64,000 bases of DNA from Methylopila sp. Yamaguchi (GTDB lineage Bacteria > Pseudomonadota > Alphaproteobacteria > Rhizobiales > Methylopilaceae): positions 62,001-126,000 of the forward strand of contig NZ_BAUX01000012.1 in the NCBI RefSeq assembly GCF_002897035.1, in the 5' to 3' direction. Shown here piece by piece: positions 46,853 to 54,868 of the stretch (positions are counted from its first letter, which is position 1; the number at the start of each line of letters is the position of its first letter). The notes under the pieces were generated by a model, which did not search any database, had not been told where the DNA came from, and saw only the letters and a program-made list of their open reading frames with translations. A program made the translations under genes and the position numbers.

Positions 46853-47628
46853 GCGCGATCTCCGTCCGCGACGTCTGGGTTGAGTTCGGCGACCAGATCG
46901 TCATCGAGAACCTCAACCTCGACATCGCCTCGGGCTCCTTCGTCTCGGTCGTCGGCCCCTCCGGCTGCGGCAAGAGCACCTTCCTGCGCATGGTGCTCGG
47001 CCAGGACCGCCCGACGCGCGGAACCCTGACGCTCGACGGCAAGCCGCTGCCAGACGAGCCGGGCGCCGACCGCGGCGTGGTTTTCCAGCGCTACTCGGTG
47101 TTCCCGCACCTCACCGTTCTCGGCAACGTGCTCGCGGGCTACGAGTTCGCGCAGGCGCCGCTGCTCGGAAAGCTGTTCGGCGCCGAGCGCCGGGCCGCGA
47201 TCGCGAAGGCCGAGGAGCTGATCGACGCGGTCGGCCTCGGGGCGCACCGCGACAAGTACCCAAGCGCTCTGTCCGGCGGCATGCAGCAGCGTCTCGCCAT
47301 CGCCCAGGCGCTCGCGAAGGATCCGAAAGTGCTGCTGCTCGACGAGCCGTTCGGCGCGCTCGACCCCGGCACCCGCGTCCAGATGCACGGGCTGCTCAAG
47401 CCGCTGTGGTCGCGGCTCGGGATGACCGTGATCATGGTCACCCACGACCTCAAGGAGGCCTTCACCCTCGGCACCCGGGTGATCGCCTTCGACAAGACCC
47501 GCCACGATCCGCAGGCCCCCGGCCGCTTCGGCGCCCGCATCACCTACGACCTCGACCTCACGCGCGATGTCGCGGTGCCGGTGCTTGGCTTTTCGAAGCC
47601 TCCGCTCGAAGCGAGGGCCGCGCAGTGA
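46849..47628 (+). CDS. ABC ATP-binding protein of the guanidine operon
   Basis: A 259-residue SsuB/TauB-type ATPase: Walker A GPSGCGKST, Q-loop VVFQRYSVFPH, signature LSGGMQQRLAIAQAL, Walker B LLLDEPFGALDP and H-loop VTHDL. ATG overlaps the permease stop. The 130-base gap that follows contains a fragment of intergenic palindrome and a small inverted repeat (47712-47728) before gdmH. Confidence 0.92.
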   Translation: MSAISVRDVWVEFGDQIVIENLNLDIASGSFVSVVGPSGCGKSTFLRMVLGQDRPTRGTLTLDGKPLPDEPGADRGVVFQRYSVFPHLTVLGNVLAGYEFAQAPLLGKLFGAERRAAIAKAEELIDAVGLGAHRDKYPSALSGGMQQRLAIAQALAKDPKVLLLDEPFGALDPGTRVQMHGLLKPLWSRLGMTVIMVTHDLKEAFTLGTRVIAFDKTRHDPQAPGRFGARITYDLDLTRDVAVPVLGFSKPPLEARAAQ

Positions 47629-47758
47629 GCGCCGCTCGCGGGTCCCGCCTCGTCATGCCCCGGACAGGCCGGGGGATCACGTTCAGTTTTCGTCACTACC
47701 CGCTGATGACGTTCCCGAGCCTCGGGAAGACGGCCAGCCTTACCCAAGGAGAAGCCGA

Positions 47759-48964
47759 ATGACCTCGTCGCCCATCCATCGCCGCCGCCTCGCAGGACTG
47801 GCCGCCTCGCGCGAACGCCTGCGCCGCCACCATCCCGACTTCAGCAAGATGGACACCCAGGGCTGGAAGGCGCTCGACGCGGAAAGCCGCCTGCCGGAGA
47901 CCATGTGGCGCAAGGAGCAGCAGTGGGCGCTCGACATGGGCCTGCCCGGCGCGGACAGCATCACCGATAAGTCGATCCCGACCTTCGCCCGCGGCGAGCT
48001 TCCCCACTTCGCCGGCATCAACACCTTCATGAAGGCGCCCTACGTCGAGAACGTCCGCGACGTCGGGAACTACGACGCCGCCGTGATCGGCATTCCGTTC
48101 GACTCCGGCACCACCTATCGCCCGGGCACCCGCTTCGGGCCGCAGGGCGTGCGCCGCATCTCGGCGCTCTACACCCCCTACAACTACGAGATGGGCATCG
48201 ACCTGCGCGAGCAGATGACGCTGTGCGACGCCGGCGACGTGTTCACGATCCCCGCGAACCTCGAAAAGAGCTTCGACCAGATCACCCGCGGGGTCAGCCA
48301 CATCGCCTCCTCCGGCGCGCTGCCGGTCATGATCGGCGGCGACCACTCCATCGGCTTCCCCTGCGTCCGCGGTATCGCCGACGTCACCTCCAAGCGCATC
48401 GGCATCATCCACTTCGACCGGCACATCGACATCCAGGAGAAGGACCTCGACGAGCGCATGCACACGACGCCCTGGTTCTGGGCGACGAACCTGCCGAACG
48501 TGAGCCCGAAGAACCTCGTGCAGCTCGGCATCGGCGGATGGCAGGTGCCGCGCTACGGCGTCAGCGAGGCGCGCAAGCGCGACACCAACGTGCTGACGAT
48601 CGACGACATCGAGAAGTTCGGCCTGGAGAAAACCGCCGAGATCGCGCTCGAACTCGCCTGGAAGGACGCCGACGCGGTCTACATTTCCTTCGACGTGGAC
48701 TCGATCGACTGCGGCTTCGTGCCGGGCACCGGCTGGCCGGAGCCGGGCGGCTTCCTGCCGCGCGAGGCGCTGAAGATCCTCGGGCTCGTCACCGCGCCGG
48801 GCATTTGCGGGCTCGAGGTGGTCGAGGTCTCCCCGCCCTACGACACCTCCGACATCACCGCGCTGTTCGGCACCCGCGTGATCGTGGAGGCGCTGGGCTC
48901 GATGGTCGCCCACGGCACGCTCGGCAAGCACAAGTCGATCATCGACAAGCCGGTGAGCTTCTGA
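47759..48964 (+). CDS. gdmH: Guanidine hydrolase (arginase/agmatinase family, probable nickel enzyme)
   Basis: A 401-residue ureohydrolase with all metal motifs: GGDHSIG (residues ~193-199), DRHID (220-224, the DxHxD motif) and FDVDSID (~311-317). The ~100-residue N-terminal extension and motifs such as HFDRHIDIQEKDLDERMHTTPW and PGTGWPEPGG (Trp where agmatinases have Thr or Ala) match my memory of the GdmH group from cyanobacteria. That group hydrolyses guanidine to urea and ammonia and needs Ni(II). The guanidine riboswitch upstream supports this over agmatinase. Ribosome site AAGGAG. Confidence 0.82.
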   Translation: MTSSPIHRRRLAGLAASRERLRRHHPDFSKMDTQGWKALDAESRLPETMWRKEQQWALDMGLPGADSITDKSIPTFARGELPHFAGINTFMKAPYVENVRDVGNYDAAVIGIPFDSGTTYRPGTRFGPQGVRRISALYTPYNYEMGIDLREQMTLCDAGDVFTIPANLEKSFDQITRGVSHIASSGALPVMIGGDHSIGFPCVRGIADVTSKRIGIIHFDRHIDIQEKDLDERMHTTPWFWATNLPNVSPKNLVQLGIGGWQVPRYGVSEARKRDTNVLTIDDIEKFGLEKTAEIALELAWKDADAVYISFDVDSIDCGFVPGTGWPEPGGFLPREALKILGLVTAPGICGLEVVEVSPPYDTSDITALFGTRVIVEALGSMVAHGTLGKHKSIIDKPVSF

Positions 48965-48971
48965 GGCGGCC

Positions 48972-49508
48972 ATGCACGACGGACACGACCATCCCCACGA
49001 GCACATGGGCAGCCATTTCCACGGCCACGCCCATCCCGGCCATGCGCATACCCGCCCCGGCCCCGGCCACAACGCCGGCCCGAAGCGGAACGCGCAGTGG
49101 CAGACGCCGCACCTGCCGCACGGCCATGCGCCGCAGCCGGAAGACCCGAGGACGACCGATCTCGACCTCGTGGAGGCGGCCTTCGTGGAGGCCTTTTCCG
49201 CGGCCTCAGACCCGACGAGCTTTCTGCGCGTCGCCGGCATTCCCTTCGTCGGCGAGGATGAGGCGGGGCGGCGGTTCCACCTGCTGCGCGTCGAGGTGGA
49301 GGACCGCGTCGACGTCGGCGCCGTCGCTCCGCTTCTGGGCGGCGCGGGCGTGCGCTACGATCCGCTGCCGGCTAAGATGACCTCGCGCCGCCGGGCGCTC
49401 GCCTTCCTGTTCCACGACGGCCGCGCCGTCGTCCGCCTCGACTTCGCCGCCGCGCGCGCGCTCAGCGACCGCAGCCAAGCCTCACGCTTCGACACGCCCT
49501 CGGCATGA
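48972..49508 (+). CDS. His-rich protein, candidate nickel-binding accessory for guanidine hydrolase
   Basis: A 178-residue protein whose first 52 residues contain 15 His (MHDGHDHPHEHMG ... PHLPHGHAP), then a folded ~120-residue domain (DLDLVEAAFVEAFSAAS; FHLLRVEVEDRVDVGAVAPLLGG; FLFHDGRAVVRLDF) that I do not recognise. No signal peptide, so cytoplasmic. It starts seven bases after gdmH and overlaps the next region. His tracts of this type store or hand over nickel in HypB and UreE proteins; a role in GdmH loading is inferred from place and composition. Confidence 0.7.
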   Translation: MHDGHDHPHEHMGSHFHGHAHPGHAHTRPGPGHNAGPKRNAQWQTPHLPHGHAPQPEDPRTTDLDLVEAAFVEAFSAASDPTSFLRVAGIPFVGEDEAGRRFHLLRVEVEDRVDVGAVAPLLGGAGVRYDPLPAKMTSRRRALAFLFHDGRAVVRLDFAAARALSDRSQASRFDTPSA

Positions 49509-49528
49509 TGCCTTCCGGAGACAGATCC

Positions 49529-50122
49529 ATGCGCCGTTCCCTCCTCCGCGCCGCGCTCGCCGGCGCATCCGCTCTCGCCCCCACCCTCGCGCTCGCCCAT
49601 CCGGGCCACGGCGAGGCCTTCGGCTTCGCCGCGGGCGTCGGCCACCCCGTCGGCGGCCTCGACCACGTGCTCGCGATGGTGATGGTCGGCGTGTTCGCCG
49701 CCCAGCTCGGCGGTCGCGCGCTCTGGGCCGTGCCGGCGACCTTTGTCGCGGTGATGGCGCTGGGCGGCGGGCTGGGCATGGCGGGCGTCGCGCTGCCTTT
49801 CGTGGAGACCGGCATCGCGCTCTCCATCGTCGTGCTCGGCGTCGCGGTGGCTCTCGGCGTCAAGGCGCCGGTCGCCGCCGCCATGGCGCTGGTCGGGGTG
49901 TTCGCCACCTTCCACGGCTACGCCCACGGCGCCGAAGCGCCCGAGACCGCGAGCGGCGCGGCCTACGCCGCGGGCTTCCTGCTCGCGACCGCGGCGCTGC
50001 ACGCGGCGGGCGTCGGCTTCGGCCTGCTCACCGCGAAGCTCTCCGCTGCGAACGGCGGCCTGGTCGCGCGCGCGGCCGGCGGCCTCGCTGCGCTTGCGGG
50101 CGTCGTGATCCTGCTGGGCTGA
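49529..50122 (+). CDS. HupE/UreJ-family membrane protein
   Basis: A 197-residue protein: signal peptide, then HPGHGE as the first mature residues, the family motif HPVGGLDHVLAMVMVGV and FHGYAHG on later helices, with about six membrane segments. HupE/UreJ proteins import nickel for hydrogenase and urease. GGAG eight bases before the ATG at 49529 decides the start over ATGs at 49505 and 49508. Ends the guanidine operon and adds a likely Ni(II) supply. Confidence 0.88.
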   Translation: MRRSLLRAALAGASALAPTLALAHPGHGEAFGFAAGVGHPVGGLDHVLAMVMVGVFAAQLGGRALWAVPATFVAVMALGGGLGMAGVALPFVETGIALSIVVLGVAVALGVKAPVAAAMALVGVFATFHGYAHGAEAPETASGAAYAAGFLLATAALHAAGVGFGLLTAKLSAANGGLVARAAGGLAALAGVVILLG

Positions 50123-50177
50123 GGCTCAGGAGAAGCCAATCCCGGACGGCGCACGTATCGTTCGGGGAACCTCTACG

Positions 50178-50258
50178 CCGTCATGGTCCGGCTTGACCGG
50201 ACCATCCATCTCAGACGACGCGCTCGATGGGTCCTCCGGTCAAGCCGGAGGACGACGG
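50178..50258. repeat. Palindromic intergenic repeat
   Basis: Two inverted arms, CCGTCATGGTCCGGCTTGACC (start 50178) and GGTCAAGCCGGAGGACGACGG (end 50258), with inner GTCCGGCTTGACCGGAC. Matches the dispersed palindromes common in Hyphomicrobiales. Lies between the guanidine operon end and the transglycosylase end. Confidence 0.65.
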
Positions 50259-50272
50259 CGCAGTTTAACAAA

Positions 50273-50294
50273 GGCGGCCCCAAGCAGGGCCGCC
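50273..50294 (-). terminator. Rho-independent terminator of the transglycosylase gene
   Basis: GGCGGCCC / GGGCCGCC stem with a six-base loop. Read leftward it comes directly after the stop at 50296 and is followed by TTTGTT. Confidence 0.85.
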
Positions 50295-50295
50295 C

Positions 50296-51519
50296 TCACC
50301 CGCCTTGGGCCGCCAAAGCCTGGAGCACCTCGAGCGTGGGGTAGCCGTCGGCGGCGAGGCCGAGCTTGGCTTGCGCCTTACGCGTCGCCTTGCGCGTGTC
50401 GCCGCCAAGTTTGCCGTCGGGCGCGCCTGCGAGAAAACCGTCCTTCGCCAGCAGGCGCTGCAGCTCGTGCAGCTCGTCCGTGGTCAGCGGCCGCACCGGC
50501 GCAGCGCCGATCGAGACCTCCGGCGCGCCGTCGAAGCGGGTGGCGAGATAGGCCGCGGTCGTCGCGTAGATGAACGACTGGTTCCACTTCCGGTAGACGT
50601 CGAAGTTATCGTAAGCGAGGAACGCCGGCCCGTTGCGGCCCATGGGCAGCAGCAGAGCGGCCTTGGCCTCGTCCGGCGGCAGCGCGCCGTTGCGCGGCTT
50701 CACGCCCCAGTCCGCCCACTGGCCTACAGGGTGCTTCACGTCGATGTCGGCCTCGACCCACGGCATCTCGGCCGGGACAACGACCTCCTGCAGCCATGGC
50801 TCGTCGCGCTTCCAGCCCATGTCGGAGAGGTATTTGCCAGCCGACATGATGGCGTCAGGCACGCTGCGCATCAGGTCGCGCTTGCCGTCGCCGTCGCCGT
50901 CGACCGCGTCACGGAGGTAGTCGACCGGCATCATCTGGGTGTGGCCAAGTTCGCCCGCCCAGGCGCCGCGCATCTCGGAGGGCGCAAGATCGCCGCGATC
51001 GACGATCTTGAGCGCCGCGATGAGTTGCGGACGGAAGAAGTCCGGCCGGCGGCAGTCGTGGGAGAGCGTCGCCAGAGCATTCCGGGTGTCGAACTTGCCA
51101 AGGTTGGCGCCGTAGTCGGTCTCCAGCCCCCAGAACGCGGTGATGACCGAGGCTGGCACGCCGTAGTCGGCCTTCACCCTGTCGAACAGCGCCGCGTTCT
51201 GCCTGATGACCTGAGGCCCCTTCGTCAGCCGCTGCCCCGCCACCATACGGCTCGCGAACTGCAGGAAGGTCTGCTGGAACACGGCCTGGCCGCGGTCGAG
51301 GGCCAGCACCTTGGGGTCGATCACGACGCCCGCGAGCCCGTCCGCGATGGCCCGCTCCGAAACCCCTTGCGCGCGGGCCTCGGCGCGGACGCCGTCGAGC
51401 CAGGCTGGGAACTCGCCCCCGCAAGGGGCTGTCTGGACCGGCGCGGTCTGGGCGAAGGCGGCGCCGCCGCAGGCAACGATCATGGCGAGTGCGCAGGCGC
51501 TGCGAAGAAGGTGCGTCAT
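50296..51519 (-). CDS. Lytic murein transglycosylase (MltB family) with peptidoglycan-binding domain
   Basis: A 407-residue exported enzyme: signal peptide (SACALAMIVACGGAAFA), MltB catalytic domain with FWGLETDYGANLGKFDT (catalytic Glu in LET), AGELGHTQMMPVDYL and a C-terminal peptidoglycan-binding domain (LQRLLAKDGFLAGAPDGKLGGDTRKA). Cleaves glycan strands in the periplasm to make anhydro ends. The ATG before the signal peptide is taken; 20 codons upstream are not supported. Followed by a clear terminator. Confidence 0.92.
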   Translation of the reverse strand: MTHLLRSACALAMIVACGGAAFAQTAPVQTAPCGGEFPAWLDGVRAEARAQGVSERAIADGLAGVVIDPKVLALDRGQAVFQQTFLQFASRMVAGQRLTKGPQVIRQNAALFDRVKADYGVPASVITAFWGLETDYGANLGKFDTRNALATLSHDCRRPDFFRPQLIAALKIVDRGDLAPSEMRGAWAGELGHTQMMPVDYLRDAVDGDGDGKRDLMRSVPDAIMSAGKYLSDMGWKRDEPWLQEVVVPAEMPWVEADIDVKHPVGQWADWGVKPRNGALPPDEAKAALLLPMGRNGPAFLAYDNFDVYRKWNQSFIYATTAAYLATRFDGAPEVSIGAAPVRPLTTDELHELQRLLAKDGFLAGAPDGKLGGDTRKATRKAQAKLGLAADGYPTLEVLQALAAQGG

Positions 51520-51601
51520 CGGCTCGTCGGCTTCGGCTTTGAATGCCGACACATCGACCGGAAGCCGCGCGCGGGTCAAGCCGAAGTGATGGGCGGCGCG
51601 C

Positions 51602-52645
51602 TCAGCCGCCCGACTTCATGCGCCGCACCAGCCGGGCGAGCGCCGTCTCCGCCTTGCGGAGGCCGGGCTTCGCCCGCGCGCCCTCATAGGCCTTCTTCAG
51701 CGCCCCGGAGGCGAAGGCCTCGACAACCACGGCGTGGACGTAGGACTTGCGCACCACCGCCGGCGTGTTGGCGAGCCGGTCCGACACGGCGCGCATCACG
51801 GCCGCGAGCTGCCGCCGGCGGCCGGTTTCGCTCTGGGCGGGAGCGACCTCGAACAGCTGCTCGGCTGCGGCGGCGCTCGCGCCGAGCATCCGAAGGTCCT
51901 TCGCCGTCACCGGCAGGCCCGTGACCTCGCGCAGGTAGGCGTTGACGTCGACCGAGGTGATCCGCCGGACCTTGCCGTCGTCGCCGCGGTACTGGAACAA
52001 GCGCTTGCCTGGCAGCGAACCGACCCGGCCGAGGGCGCGGGCGAGCCGTCCGGAGCGGATGCGCGCCGCGACGTCCTTGCCGCCCTTGCCGCGGAAGGCG
52101 AGCTCGACGGTCTCGCCCGTCACGGTCACATGGCGCTTCAGCAGCGTGGAGGCGCCGTGGGCCTTGTTGGAGCGGACGTAGGATTCCGAGCCGACACGGA
52201 TGTGCGTCTCGTCGATCAGCGCCACGGCGCTCGCGAGCGCCTTGGTCTTGCTCAGCTTCGGGCTCGCCATGTCGCGGGCCACGGCGCGGCGCAGCTTCGG
52301 CAAGGCCTCGATCACCTTGTCGAGGCGCTCCACCTTGCGCGTCTCGCGCACGACGTCCCAGTCGGGGTGGTAGCGGTATTGCGTCCGCCCCGCCTCGTCG
52401 CGGCCCACCGCCTGAAGGTGCCGGTTCGCCTGCGCCGCGATGCGCACGTCCTCATAGGCCGGCGGGATCGCGAGCGACCGGATCCGGGCGAGCGTCGCTT
52501 CGTCCGTCACGCGCTTGCCTCGGCCGTCGAGATAGGCGAACCCCGTGCCGGCGCGGCGACGGACGATCGACAGATCGCGCGACGCCGTCAGCTTGAGGCC
52601 GGCTTCCTTGGCGAGCGTTTCGAGCGCGACCTCGTCGTCGGCCAT
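51602..52645 (-). CDS. DNA topoisomerase IB
   Basis: A 347-residue enzyme of the poxvirus-like bacterial type IB group: RRRAGTGFAYLDGRGKRV near the start, RIRSLAIPPAYEDVRI, RRVARDMA region, catalytic core with RVGSESYVRSNKAHGASTL and active-site Tyr in RKSYVHAVVVEAF. Relaxes supercoils through a 3'-phosphotyrosine. The ATG overlaps the stop of the preceding small gene by one base, so they are co-translated; longer upstream frames are ruled out. Confidence 0.92.
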   Translation of the reverse strand: MADDEVALETLAKEAGLKLTASRDLSIVRRRAGTGFAYLDGRGKRVTDEATLARIRSLAIPPAYEDVRIAAQANRHLQAVGRDEAGRTQYRYHPDWDVVRETRKVERLDKVIEALPKLRRAVARDMASPKLSKTKALASAVALIDETHIRVGSESYVRSNKAHGASTLLKRHVTVTGETVELAFRGKGGKDVAARIRSGRLARALGRVGSLPGKRLFQYRGDDGKVRRITSVDVNAYLREVTGLPVTAKDLRMLGASAAAAEQLFEVAPAQSETGRRRQLAAVMRAVSDRLANTPAVVRKSYVHAVVVEAFASGALKKAYEGARAKPGLRKAETALARLVRRMKSGG

Positions 52646-52941
52646 CAGTGCGACCGCAGCGCGTGGATGAGATCGCCCTTGGACGCCTTCGACAGGCCCG
52701 AGAGCCCAATCTCCTTGACCTTGCCGTAGAGCTCGTCCCGGCTCCACTCCTCGTACTCCGGCGCCTTGCCGCCCTTGTGCGACGGCGCGTTCGGGCCCTT
52801 GTCGCCGTACTTCGCCTGCGCGTTAGCGATGCGCGCCGCCTTCTCCTTGCTGGCGCCCTGCTCGCGCAGCGCCTCGTAAACCTCTGCGTTCTTGATGGAG
52901 GGGTTTTTCGCCGCCTCCGGCCGTGCGTTCTTTGCAGGCAT
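52645..52941 (-). CDS. Small basic protein coupled to topoisomerase IB
   Basis: A 98-residue, mostly helical, charged protein (NAEVYEALREQGASKEKAARIANAQA, then EEWSRDELYGKVKEIGLSGLSKASKGDLIHALRSH). The C-terminal part looks like a SAP/Rho-N type nucleic-acid binding helix-extended-helix. Similar small proteins are common in Proteobacteria and sometimes labelled 'Rho termination factor'. Tight coupling to topoisomerase suggests it works on DNA with it. Confidence 0.75.
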   Translation of the reverse strand: MPAKNARPEAAKNPSIKNAEVYEALREQGASKEKAARIANAQAKYGDKGPNAPSHKGGKAPEYEEWSRDELYGKVKEIGLSGLSKASKGDLIHALRSH

Positions 52942-53016
52942 GTTTGCCTCCTCGCTCTGAGCCAGGAGAACGAGGGCGCGGGAGGCAAAGTTCCGGCAGC
53001 GGGCGACGCAGAAGCT

Positions 53017-53559
53017 TCAACCAGCGCGGCGTTCGCGCAGCACTGCGCAAGCGGTCAGGAGACGCTGATCCGCAAGTGCGCGGTCCTCAACGGTCGTAGG
53101 CATCTGGAGCTTTGCGCGATTTTCAGTGAACGTCTGTTCGGTTGGAAGATAATCGGGCTGGGCCGCCTTCGCGTAGCGGACGGTGATCTCCGACTTCGGT
53201 AAGGAATTTATCGGTCTCGGATCATAATAACTCCTGTAGTCGCAACTTAGACTTCCATCTCGACCTATTATCTTGAAATACGGGAACCCGTTCGTGCTTC
53301 CGATCTCCGCTGCGCGGGTTTCAGCGATCAGATCCATACGGCTAGGCTCCGTCGTCGCCGTACCAAAGACACGCACCTTCCAAGTCTGGTCGTCGATGCG
53401 TTCCTCCGAAAATCCATTCCGATGTAAGCCCAGACTCCAAAAGCCAGGGTCGGGCTTGTATTCGGTTGTGGGAACGACCTCCGCACGGTCGGGCAGAGCA
53501 CACCCGCCTAAAAGCAGCGTCACAAGAGGGATGGCGGCGAAGGCGCTGCGGTCAATCAT
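53017..53559 (-). CDS. Hypothetical lipoprotein (CC0125/CC1285-like)
   Basis: A 180-residue lipoprotein (lipobox LLGGC near residue 20) with GFSEERIDDQTWKVRVFGTATTEPSRMDLIAETRAAEIGSTNGFPYFKII, the pattern of a Caulobacter-type lipoprotein family of unknown function. Its codon use is less GC-rich than its neighbours, and stretches such as TTATTATGATCC occur, hinting at weaker adaptation or later arrival. Confidence 0.65.
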   Translation of the reverse strand: MIDRSAFAAIPLVTLLLGGCALPDRAEVVPTTEYKPDPGFWSLGLHRNGFSEERIDDQTWKVRVFGTATTEPSRMDLIAETRAAEIGSTNGFPYFKIIGRDGSLSCDYRSYYDPRPINSLPKSEITVRYAKAAQPDYLPTEQTFTENRAKLQMPTTVEDRALADQRLLTACAVLRERRAG

Positions 53560-53720
53560 CTCAGCTACCCTCTTGGCCCCAGCGCCGACGAGCGCGGTCT
53601 CCGCCCAATCTTAGGTGCGCTTCCGTGATCGCCGCCAATCGAAAACAGTCTCTACTCTGAATAGTTGTGAATCACGCCCGCGGGCCTCGAATGGTCCGCG
53701 CATCTTCCGAAAGGGTCCTT

Positions 53721-54734
53721 ATGACCGCTTCCGCTTTGCTCGCCGAGGTGACGCGCGGCGTCGCCGTGGAGAGCCGTCATTTCGGCGCCCTCGCCGTGTC
53801 CGACTCCTCCGGCCGTCTGCTGCTGGCGCTTGGCGACGTCGAACGGCCCGTGTTCGGGCGGTCTGCGGTGAAGGCGTTGCAGGCGCTTCCGCTGGTGGAG
53901 AGCGGCGGGGCGGAGCGGTTCGGCTTCAGCGACCGTGAACTGGCGCTGGCCTGCGCCTCCCATGGCGGCGAGCCCGAGCACGTGGAGACGGCGGCGGGCG
54001 CCCTCGCGCGCCTTGGTCTCGGCGCGGAGGCGCTGGAGTGCGGCGCGCACTGGCCGATGAACGACGCCGCGGCGCGGGCGCTGGCCGCGAGCGGCGCGGG
54101 GCCCAGCGCGCTCCACAACAACTGCTCCGGCAAGCACGCGGGCTTCCTCTGCCTCGCCTGCGCGATGGAGACGGACCCCACGGGCTATGTCGGCGCGGAG
54201 CATCCGGTGCAGCGGGAGGTGACCGCGGCGCTGGAGGGCGCGCTCGGGCTGTCGCTGGCGGACGCCGCGGTCGGCATCGACGGCTGCGGCATCCCCACCT
54301 ACGCCGCGCCGCTCGCGTCCATCGCGCGCGCCTTCGCCCGCTTCGGGTCTGGCGAGGGATTCGCGCCCGAGCGCGCCCGGGCGGCGCAGCGGCTCCAGCA
54401 GGCGGGATGGTCCGCGCCTTTTGAGATCGCGGGCACGGGCCGCTTCGACACCGAGGCGATGCAGGTGCTGAACGGACGGGCCTTCGTGAAGATGGGCGCC
54501 GAGGGCGTGCACACCGGCGCGCTGCCCGAACTCGGGCTTGGCGTCGCGATCAAGATCGACGATGGCGCGATCCGCGGCGCCGAAGCCGCGATGTCGGCCG
54601 TGCTCGCGCGCTTTCTCAGACCGGAGGGCGACGCTGGAGCTTGGCTGGCGTCCCGCGTGCGCCGCTCGCTCCGGAACTGGGCCGGCGCCGAGGTCGGCGA
54701 GGTCCGCGCAGCCGGCGAGCTGGCCGGCGGCTGA
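53721..54734 (+). CDS. Asparaginase (R. etli thermolabile/Asparaginase_II type)
   Basis: A 337-residue enzyme of the Pfam Asparaginase_II family: VESRHFGALAVSDSSGRLL, FGRSAVKALQALPLVESG, CASHGGEPEHV, NNCSGKHAGFL, GIDGCGIPTYAAPL. Unrelated to the E. coli enzymes; related to the rhizobial cytoplasmic asparaginases. Splits asparagine into aspartate and ammonia. Start is the ATG at 53721; longer upstream frames add no conserved sequence. Confidence 0.88.
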   Translation: MTASALLAEVTRGVAVESRHFGALAVSDSSGRLLLALGDVERPVFGRSAVKALQALPLVESGGAERFGFSDRELALACASHGGEPEHVETAAGALARLGLGAEALECGAHWPMNDAAARALAASGAGPSALHNNCSGKHAGFLCLACAMETDPTGYVGAEHPVQREVTAALEGALGLSLADAAVGIDGCGIPTYAAPLASIARAFARFGSGEGFAPERARAAQRLQQAGWSAPFEIAGTGRFDTEAMQVLNGRAFVKMGAEGVHTGALPELGLGVAIKIDDGAIRGAEAAMSAVLARFLRPEGDAGAWLASRVRRSLRNWAGAEVGEVRAAGELAGG

Positions 54735-54809
54735 CGGAACGCTTTCTGACGTCCTCGCTCCGCCGGCGGATCCGAACGGCGAGCAACCGAACGTAGCGGC
54801 GCAAACGAA

Positions 54810-54837
54810 AACGGGGAGCGCCAAGGCGCTCCCCGTT
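54810..54837 (-). terminator. Rho-independent terminator of the outer-membrane gene
   Basis: A 13-base perfect stem (AACGGGGAGCGCC / GGCGCTCCCCGTT) with a two-base apex in the paper fold (a four-base loop in practice) is followed on the minus strand by TTTCGTTTG. Lies after the stop at 54869, read leftward. Confidence 0.85.
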
Positions 54838-54868
54838 CCGAACAGTCCTAAAGGACCGAAGACGTCGC

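Noticed and set aside
47629-47758. Second riboswitch or attenuator before gdmH
   Set aside because: Only a repeat fragment (CGTCATGCCCCGG) and a short inverted repeat at 47712-47728 are visible; no T-run or known aptamer motif.
47759-48964. Annotation as agmatinase
   Set aside because: Motifs are shared by the whole arginase family. The guanidine riboswitch, N-terminal extension and GTGWPEPGG motif fit guanidine hydrolase better.
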